Assembly: GCF_036032445.1 (NCBI RefSeq)
Contig: NZ_CP107932.1
Span: 4,776,501-4,840,500 of the forward strand
DNA from: Nocardia sp. NBC_00416
GTDB lineage: Bacteria; Actinomycetota; Actinomycetes; Mycobacteriales; Mycobacteriaceae
Direction: 5' to 3'
Length of the DNA stretch: 64,000 nucleotides
Shown: positions 59,481 to 64,000 of the stretch, one piece after another
How positions within the stretch are numbered: the stretch's first letter is position 1
Layout: the number at the start of each line of letters is the position of its first letter
Translations under genes and position numbers: made by a program
Notes under the pieces: model-generated
The model's database searches: none
What the model saw: only the letters and a program-made list of their open reading frames with translations
Told to the model about the DNA's origin: nothing

Positions 59481-60202
59481 GCGTCGGCCGACGGCAGGAC
59501 CGCCAGCACCGTCTCCCCTCCGATCGTCCGCTGCCCGATATTCGCGAGCAGTTCGGTCCCGGCCGGAAAATAGGTGTCGACGCGGGAGCCGAAACGGATC
59601 AGGCCGTAGGTGTCACCGATGGTGATCCGATCACCGGCCGCGGCATCGCAGACGATGCGCCGAGCCAGCAACCCGGCTATCTGGACCACCACCACCTGCT
59701 GCCCGGCGGCGGTGTCGATCAGCATGCTGCTGCGCTCGTTGACCGCGCTCGCGTCGGCCAGATCGGCGGATTTGAACTCACCGCGCCGGTATTTCACCTC
59801 GCGCACCACCCCCGAGACGGGAGTCCGTTGCACATGCACATCCAGCACCGAGAGGAAAATGCTCACCCGCGGTAGCGGTTGGTCGCCGAGGCCGAGCTCG
59901 GGCGGCGGCGCCGCCGTGTCGACGAGCGCCACTTCACCGTCGGCCGGTGCGACGACCACACCGGGCCGATTCGGGGGGACGCGGTGCGGATGCCGGAAGA
60001 AGGTCGCGCTCGCCGCGGCGGCCGCGAGCGCGGTCCGGCGGAGCCAGCGGCGACGGCGGCCGAGCACCGCGACGCCCAGCGGAACGGCCACGAAGGGCAA
60101 TCCGGCCGGATGCATCGGCGGGATCGCGCTACGCACCAGATCGGCCAGATGACCCAGACCGGTGGGTTCGGGTGTGCCGGGCGGAGTGGGACGGCGTGCC
60201 AC
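59477..60202 (-). CDS. psd: Phosphatidylserine decarboxylase
   Basis: Psd decarboxylates phosphatidylserine to phosphatidylethanolamine. The 241-residue product has FFRHPHRVPPNRPGVVVAPA, DGEVALVDT, LPRVSIFLSVLDVHVQRTPV with the catalytic histidine region, and GLIRFGSRVDTYFPAGTE. In the last of these, Gly-Ser marks the autocatalytic cleavage that creates the pyruvoyl cofactor. GTG 60202 was preferred because GAGG lies 5 nt upstream and the family N-terminus (ARRPTPPG) starts there; ATG 60217 would add five residues. It is the first gene of the psd-pssA unit. Confidence 0.94.
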   Translation of the reverse strand: MARRPTPPGTPEPTGLGHLADLVRSAIPPMHPAGLPFVAVPLGVAVLGRRRRWLRRTALAAAAASATFFRHPHRVPPNRPGVVVAPADGEVALVDTAAPPPELGLGDQPLPRVSIFLSVLDVHVQRTPVSGVVREVKYRRGEFKSADLADASAVNERSSMLIDTAAGQQVVVVQIAGLLARRIVCDAAAGDRITIGDTYGLIRFGSRVDTYFPAGTELLANIGQRTIGGETVLAVLPSADA

Positions 60203-60345
60203 TGATTCCTCTTTCATACTCGGTTCGATCCGCGCGGACTCGGGTGGCGACCGGACTGCCGCGCGGCGTCCCGGCCGAACCTGTCGGCGCAAGCGTTCAC
60301 ACCTTACGCCGAACAGGCCGGGGGCACCGGGTGTCGAATCAGCGG

Positions 60346-60606
60346 CTACCTTCGCACGACCAACTTCACCAGGAACAAAAGGATGACGGCACCGGCCAGG
60401 CAGGTGAAGAAGCTGAACCACCAGCCGCCGCTGTCCACGTCGACGCCGAAGGCCGAGAGCAGGAAGCCGCCGAGCAGGCCGCCGACGATACCCACCACGA
60501 TATTGAGCAGAATGCCCTGCTGCGCATCGGTTTTCATGATCTTGCTAGCGATCCAGCCGGCGATACCGCCGATGATGATCCAGCCGATTATTCCGAGACC
60601 GAGCAT
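60346..60606 (-). CDS. GlsB/YeaQ/YmgE-family small membrane protein
   Basis: The product has 86 residues and three glycine-rich membrane segments: GIIGWIIIGGIAGWIASKIM, GILLNIVVGIVGGLLGGFLL and WFSFFTCLAGAVILLFLVKL. This is the GlsB/YmgE (transglycosylase-associated) pattern, with KTDAQQGILLNIVVGIVGG as the family centre. The function is poorly defined; relatives respond to general or osmotic stress. ATG 60606 has GAGG 8 nt upstream. It is separated from psd by about 140 bp. Confidence 0.88.
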   Translation of the reverse strand: MLGLGIIGWIIIGGIAGWIASKIMKTDAQQGILLNIVVGIVGGLLGGFLLSAFGVDVDSGGWWFSFFTCLAGAVILLFLVKLVVRR

Positions 60607-60865
60607 GAGTTGTTCCTCGCTTGTCCTCCGGTTCCACGCCGCGGCCGCGGACGTGTACCGCCGCAATACCCGGACCGGGTTCCGATAACCCCGGCGAATA
60701 TCCGATAAGCGGGTGCCGTCCCGCGCACATGAGGATAATATGAGGGTGCCTCATGTCTCCGGATTGCCCGGTGGCCGCCACCGCACGGCCGGCGGGTGAG
60801 GAATCCACATCGAAATCGGGTCAACCCTCGCGGCGGCCGAGCCGCAGGTACATAGGAGAAGCACC

Positions 60866-61912
60866 ATGGCTACTCAGATCGCCCAGACAACCGGGGCGCA
60901 GCACACCGCGATCCTGGGGCTGGGCGTGTACCGTCCGGCGCGAGTCGTGACCAACGACGAAGTAGCCGGACCCATCGACTCGAGCGACGAGTGGATCCGC
61001 ACCCGGTCGGGTATCCGCACCCGCCGCTTCGCCGACGACACCGAAACGATCCACTCGATGAGTGTCGCGGCCTCGCGCGGCGCCCTCGAATCCGCCGGAG
61101 TCGCCGCCGACCAGGTCGACTGCGTGATCGTCGCCACCTCGACCCACCTGCTGCTGACCCCCGCTGTCGCCCCGCGCATAGCCACCGCACTGGGCACCAA
61201 CGGCTCGGCCGCCTTCGATATCTCCGCCGGATGCGCCGGCTTCTGTCACGCCTTGGCGATGGCCTCGGATCTGGTGCGCGCCGGGACGTCGTCGCACGTA
61301 CTGGTCATCGGCGTGGAGAAGCTGAGCGACACGGTGAATCCGGCCGACCGCAGCACCGCGTTCCTGTTCGCCGACGGCGCGGGCGCGGTGGTGGTGGGCC
61401 CAGCCGAAGACCAGGGCATCGGACCGACCGTCTGGGGCTCGGACGGCACTCAGCACCAGGTCATCCGCCAGGACAAGGACTGGCTGGAGTTCTTCGCCGA
61501 GATCGAGGAGAAAGGCGCCGACGCCGTCCGCCCGTACCTGGCGATGGAGGGCACCGCGGTCTTCCGGTGGGCCGCGCACTCGCTGGAGAAGGTGTGCCGC
61601 GATGCCATCGACCGCGCCGGAATCTCCACCGACGACCTCGACGCCATGATCCCGCACCAGGCCAACGGCCGGATCATCGAGATCATGGCGCGCGTGTTGA
61701 AACTGCCGGAGAACTGCGCGCTGGCCAACGATATCGAGGAGGCCGGCAACACTTCAGCAGCCTCGATTCCGCTGGCCATGGAGACCCTGCTGCGCACCGG
61801 CCAGTCGAAGCCGGGCGATACCGCTCTGCTCATCGCCTTCGGCGCCGGACTCTCCTACGCCGCGCAGGTCGTCACCCTGCCGAAGTTCAGCCCGCCTCAG
61901 CCGCTGACCTGA
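60866..61912 (+). CDS. fabH: Beta-ketoacyl-ACP synthase III
   Basis: KAS III condenses an acyl-CoA starter with malonyl-ACP, opening fatty acid elongation; in mycolate producers it may link FAS-I products to FAS-II. The 348-residue product has SSDEWIRTRSGIRTRRFADD, the catalytic cysteine in DISAGCAGFCHAL near residue 125, histidine in MIPHQANGRIIEIMARVL, and asparagine in EEAGNTSAASIPLAM. A Shine-Dalgarno (GGAGAAG) precedes ATG 60866. Its last 26 bp overlap the convergent SRPBCC gene. Confidence 0.94.
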   Translation: MATQIAQTTGAQHTAILGLGVYRPARVVTNDEVAGPIDSSDEWIRTRSGIRTRRFADDTETIHSMSVAASRGALESAGVAADQVDCVIVATSTHLLLTPAVAPRIATALGTNGSAAFDISAGCAGFCHALAMASDLVRAGTSSHVLVIGVEKLSDTVNPADRSTAFLFADGAGAVVVGPAEDQGIGPTVWGSDGTQHQVIRQDKDWLEFFAEIEEKGADAVRPYLAMEGTAVFRWAAHSLEKVCRDAIDRAGISTDDLDAMIPHQANGRIIEIMARVLKLPENCALANDIEEAGNTSAASIPLAMETLLRTGQSKPGDTALLIAFGAGLSYAAQVVTLPKFSPPQPLT

Positions 61913-62339
61913 TCTTCGCCAGGGATTCGTCCATCCCGCGCACCAGATTCTCCTCGAACGCCGCCTCGCCGCCGAGTACGGCGTTGATCAAGGTGCGGGA
62001 CACCCAGGTGGTGCCGTTGGGGACGTCGCGGCGTTCCACGAGCCGGGTTCCGGCCTCGGTGGGTTCCAGCGTGTAGGTCCATACGGTGCGGTTCTGGCTG
62101 ACCCGGAACGCCAGCGAACTGTTCTTCTCGTAGCGCAGGATTCGCGAGGTGGTGGGCCAGAACTTCCATCCGTCCCGGTTGAGATTGACCGTGAGCGTGC
62201 CCGCCTTCGGCTTGCCGATCGGGACCATCCGGACGCACTGCGGGCTGAACTCCGGCATCCGGGCCGGGTCGGCGAGCACCGCCCAGACCCGCTCCGGCGG
62301 CGCGGCGATCTCGATGCTGGTTTCCAAGTTCTTCGGCAA
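61887..62339 (-). CDS. SRPBCC-family (polyketide cyclase-like) protein
   Basis: The product has about 150 residues. The helix-grip fold begins LETSIEIAAPPERVWAVLAD, then PARMPEFSPQCVRMVPIGKP, FWPTTSRILRYEKNSSLAFR, TVWTYTLEPTEAGTRLVERR and a long C-terminal helix (EENLVRGMDESLAKI). The ligand is unknown. The start is TTG 62339, which has GGAGG 5 nt upstream; longer in-frame starts exist but run through unlikely sequence. The convergent overlap with fabH is 26 bp. Confidence 0.8.
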   Translation of the reverse strand: MPKNLETSIEIAAPPERVWAVLADPARMPEFSPQCVRMVPIGKPKAGTLTVNLNRDGWKFWPTTSRILRYEKNSSLAFRVSQNRTVWTYTLEPTEAGTRLVERRDVPNGTTWVSRTLINAVLGGEAAFEENLVRGMDESLAKIRSAAEAG

Positions 62340-62538
62340 CGCTGCCTCCAGGTAGATGAAACTCCAAGTATCAGAAAGGGTAGCGATTGGCGACGGCTCG
62401 GTCACATTTTCCCCCGCCGAGTATCGATAGCGCCGATCCGGAAGCAGAATCGATACCGGACCCAATCGGTCTCCGTACACGCCACCGCAAGCAAGACACG
62501 TCGCCAGCAAATAACCAGCTACCGTAAGGTGATGGGCC

Positions 62539-62700
62539 GTGAACCTTCGCTCGCTATTGCGCCGCCAGACCGCACCGGGACTGCCACAGCTACCGGCCGT
62601 CGAACCTGACGGCACCTCTGGAAACGACGAAGTCGACGAACGGCTGGAACGTCTGCTCACCCCCACCGAGCTCGATATGGTGCTACGGCACCGAGTCTGA
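62539..62700 (+). CDS. Small 53-residue protein
   Basis: GTG 62539 opens a 53-residue frame whose peptide starts NLRSLLRRQTAPGLPQLP and ends in a strongly amphipathic acidic helix (DEVDERLERLLTPTELDMVL). AAGG lies 10 nt upstream, and a terminator hairpin follows 13 bp after the stop; both favour a real gene. I recognise no family. It is located between the SRPBCC gene, from which it diverges, and the lipoprotein gene. Confidence 0.55.
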   Translation: MNLRSLLRRQTAPGLPQLPAVEPDGTSGNDEVDERLERLLTPTELDMVLRHRV

Positions 62701-62713
62701 TCCCCCGATCGGT

Positions 62714-62739
62714 GCGGCCCCGGCTGCGGTCGGGGCCGC
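62714..62739 (+). terminator. Terminator after the 53-residue ORF
   Basis: GCGGCCCCG pairs with CGGGGCCGC over an 8-nt loop, 13 bp downstream of the stop at 62700. Confidence 0.65.
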
Positions 62740-62763
62740 CGCGCTGCACCCGGTACGCTGCTG

Positions 62764-62788
62764 GCCACGCCGGAGGCTCCGGCGTGGC
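62764..62788. promoter_or_regulatory. Perfect hairpin before the lipoprotein gene
   Basis: GCCACGCCGGA pairs with TCCGGCGTGGC over a 3-nt loop, 20 bp before the lipoprotein start. With the hairpin at 62714 it forms a pair; it may be a second terminator or a leader structure limiting translation. Confidence 0.5.
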
Positions 62789-62808
62789 TGACCACCGGGG
62801 AATGCGTT

Positions 62809-63273
62809 ATGAAGCGAATCTCAACTATTGCCGTCACCGCTGCCGCCCTCGCGGCGCTGGCGCTCTCGGGTTGCTCATCGGACGAGGAACCGGAAGCCGC
62901 CGGTCTCCGGAAGAACACCGCGACCGCGCAGACATCGCCGCAGACAGCAGCCGAAACGAGCACCGGAACCGCTGTTCCCGATGAAGACGCCGGAGCACCC
63001 GCGCAATCCTCGGAAACCACCGAACCCGAGATCGATTCGGCCGACGACGCCCCGGCCTCCGGCCGCCCCTCCGACACCACCTGCGGGCAGTTCAAACAGC
63101 TCGACGAACCGCAGCAACAACAACTGATCGGACAGATCCTCGCCGACAATCCCGACAGCACGTTCGTCGGCAACCCCAACGCCGCCCTCGGGACGGCGAA
63201 ACTGGTGTGCAACTCCGGCAACGCCGCGGACCAGAAGGTCGCAGTGGTCGCAGGGATCGTCGTCAACGGGTAG
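62809..63273 (+). CDS. Putative lipoprotein
   Basis: The product has 154 residues. A signal peptide with lipobox LALSGC (cleavage before Cys at about residue 22) indicates a surface-tethered lipoprotein. A Thr/Ser/Glu-rich linker of about 70 residues follows, likely unstructured. The C-terminal domain of about 60 residues has two cysteines (TTCGQFKQLDEPQQQQLIGQ and LGTAKLVCNSGNAADQ) that could form a disulfide. I recognise no family; similar short lipoproteins are frequent in mycolate producers. ATG 62809 has GGGG 8-9 nt upstream. Confidence 0.75.
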   Translation: MKRISTIAVTAAALAALALSGCSSDEEPEAAGLRKNTATAQTSPQTAAETSTGTAVPDEDAGAPAQSSETTEPEIDSADDAPASGRPSDTTCGQFKQLDEPQQQQLIGQILADNPDSTFVGNPNAALGTAKLVCNSGNAADQKVAVVAGIVVNG

Positions 63274-63305
63274 CTGTGTTTTTTGGCGCCGCCTGCGGCG
63301 TCGCG

Positions 63306-63402
63306 GGGTTGAGGCCCCCTTGGTCCCGGCGTTCAGCCCTCGAGACTCGAGGCTTCGCCTCATGCGCTTTCGAGGGCTGAACGCCGGGACGGGCCTCAAC
63401 CC
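63306..63402. repeat. 97-bp inverted repeat, divergent relative of the dispersed repeats
   Basis: TCCCGGCGTTCAGCCCTCGA (63324-63343) pairs perfectly with its complement at 63370-63389, and GGGTTGAGGCCC (63306-63317) pairs with GGGCCTCAACCC (63391-63402). The head GCGCCGCCTGCGGCG just before it matches the other repeats; the arms do not. The loop contains a small GAGGC-TTC-GCCTC hairpin. Confidence 0.85.
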
Positions 63403-63542
63403 TTTGTGGTGTCTCGCTGAACTCGACTCCGGCGGTTGCGTCGCATACGAACGCGACCCGGGCGCGGTAGTCGGCGCCGGTGCACCCTCGGGTGTTCCGC
63501 CAGGGCCCTGGACCCCGTCGCTGAAGGCGGCAGAATGAATAC

Positions 63543-64000
63543 GTGGCAGAACTGGCGTTGACAGTCCGACTGAATCCGTCCGCCGCCGACGCCCGGCGCG
63601 GGGTGATCCGGCTTCATCCCGAAGCGCTCACCGCCCTCGGGCTACGCGAATGGGACGGGGTCACGCTGGTGGGTGCGCGGCGTACCGCCTCCGTGGTCGG
63701 GCGCGCTCCCGCCGGGACCCCGGCCGGTACCGCGCTGCTCGACGATGTGACCCTGTCCAATGCCGGGCTGCGAGAGAACGCCACCGTGGTGGTCTCCCCG
63801 GCCGTGGTGTATGGGGCGCGCCAGATCTCGGTGAGCGGCTCCAGGCAGGCCACCCAGTCGATTCCGGCGGCGACGCTGCGGCAGGCACTGCTCGGCAAGG
63901 TCGTGACCGTCGGCGATACCGTTTCGCTGCTGCCCCGGGATCTGGGTCCCGACATTCCGTCGTCGGTGGCCAGCCAGGCGTTGTCGCGGGCGTTCGGGAT
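63543..64000 (+). CDS. CDC48-like AAA ATPase, N-terminal part
   Basis: The frame is open to the right edge; 152 codons are seen. The product begins AELALTVRLNPSAADARRGV, then IRLHPEALTALGLREWDGVT with LVGARRTASVVGRAPA, a CDC48-type double-psi barrel start. VVVSPAVVYGARQISVSGSR and LRQALLGKVVTVGDTVSLLP follow. The ATPase domains lie beyond the window. The identification also rests on position after groEL2/pssA/psd, where M. tuberculosis carries Rv0435c. GTG 63543 is the likely start; there is no strong Shine-Dalgarno. Confidence 0.78.
   Translation, partial: MAELALTVRLNPSAADARRGVIRLHPEALTALGLREWDGVTLVGARRTASVVGRAPAGTPAGTALLDDVTLSNAGLRENATVVVSPAVVYGARQISVSGSRQATQSIPAATLRQALLGKVVTVGDTVSLLPRDLGPDIPSSVASQALSRAFG

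Noticed and set aside
1..64000. tRNA, rRNA, insertion sequences or prophage genes
   Set aside because: No cloverleaf-like sequence, rRNA segment, transposase, integrase or phage structural motif was recognised on either strand by reading; a covariance or profile search could still find short RNA genes.

Overview
This is a GC-rich chromosomal segment of a mycolic-acid actinomycete, most likely Nocardia or a close relative. The evidence is the gene set: an HbhA-like protein, RamB, isocitrate lyase, a FadE5-type acyl-CoA dehydrogenase, a GroEL2 ending in GGMGGMDF, DUF2505, DUF3349 and DUF2516 proteins, an EspG protein, and many GTG and ATGA-coupled starts. Several blocks recall Mycobacterium tuberculosis order: murB to hbhA to TetR (Rv0482-Rv0472c side), fadB2/aceA/ramB, the pitA/DUF3349 block, lpd, prolyl oligopeptidase, and groEL2/pssA/psd/CDC48-like ATPase. 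They are rearranged and interleaved with other genes. All family assignments come from reading motifs; no database search was run.

Layout. 1-8.4 kb: 5' part of murB, two tandem DUF2505 genes, a methyltransferase, an LmeA-like protein, deoC, a GNAT acetyltransferase, purU, an alpha/beta hydrolase, DUF2516, hbhA and its XRE regulator behind a cluster of palindromes. 8.8-15 kb: DUF445 membrane protein, TetR regulator, ABC1 kinase-like protein, enoyl-reductase-like protein and methyltransferase. 15.2-17 kb: a compact three-gene type VII-like cassette (small helical protein, WXG-type protein, EspG) with no ESX core genes next to it. 17-20.4 kb: PPK2, a DsbA-like/VKOR oxidative-folding pair, and an HtrA-like protease. 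20.4-20.9 kb: non-coding DNA with a cluster of DnaA-box-like sequences. 21-27 kb: alcohol dehydrogenase, a MetE-like protein lacking three of its four zinc ligands, fadB2 and aceA. 28-37 kb: XdhC-like protein, PfkB kinase, RamB, two DUF3349 proteins and a membrane protein. These follow pitA and a fourfold 68-bp repeat made of coupled mini-ORFs. A fadE5-type gene and a NERD-like protein come next.

37-48 kb: small regulated units (VOC protein, patatin, an XRE regulator preceded by an overlapping 50-residue ORF, SRPBCC/ArsR, polysaccharide deacetylase, CMD protein), then lpd, an MFS exporter, a ZIP transporter and a TetR. 48-54.9 kb: hydrolase, prolyl oligopeptidase, secreted von Willebrand A protein, and a divergent MarR/SMP-30 lipoprotein pair. 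55-64 kb: groEL2 with two CIRCE operators, a Clp-N/helix-turn-helix protein with a large palindrome over its start codon, pssA-psd, a GlsB-like membrane protein, fabH, an SRPBCC protein, small ORFs, a lipoprotein, and the 5' end of a CDC48-like ATPase.

A dispersed family of GC-rich inverted repeats occurs between genes at about 8.4, 10.2, 25.4, 56.9 and, in a divergent form, 63.3 kb. No rRNA, tRNA, insertion sequence, prophage or CRISPR array was found. The strongest leads are the orphan EspG cassette, the zinc-ligand-less MetE, the mini-ORF repeat between pitA and its downstream genes, the DnaA-box cluster, and the XRE regulator with its overlapping small ORF.
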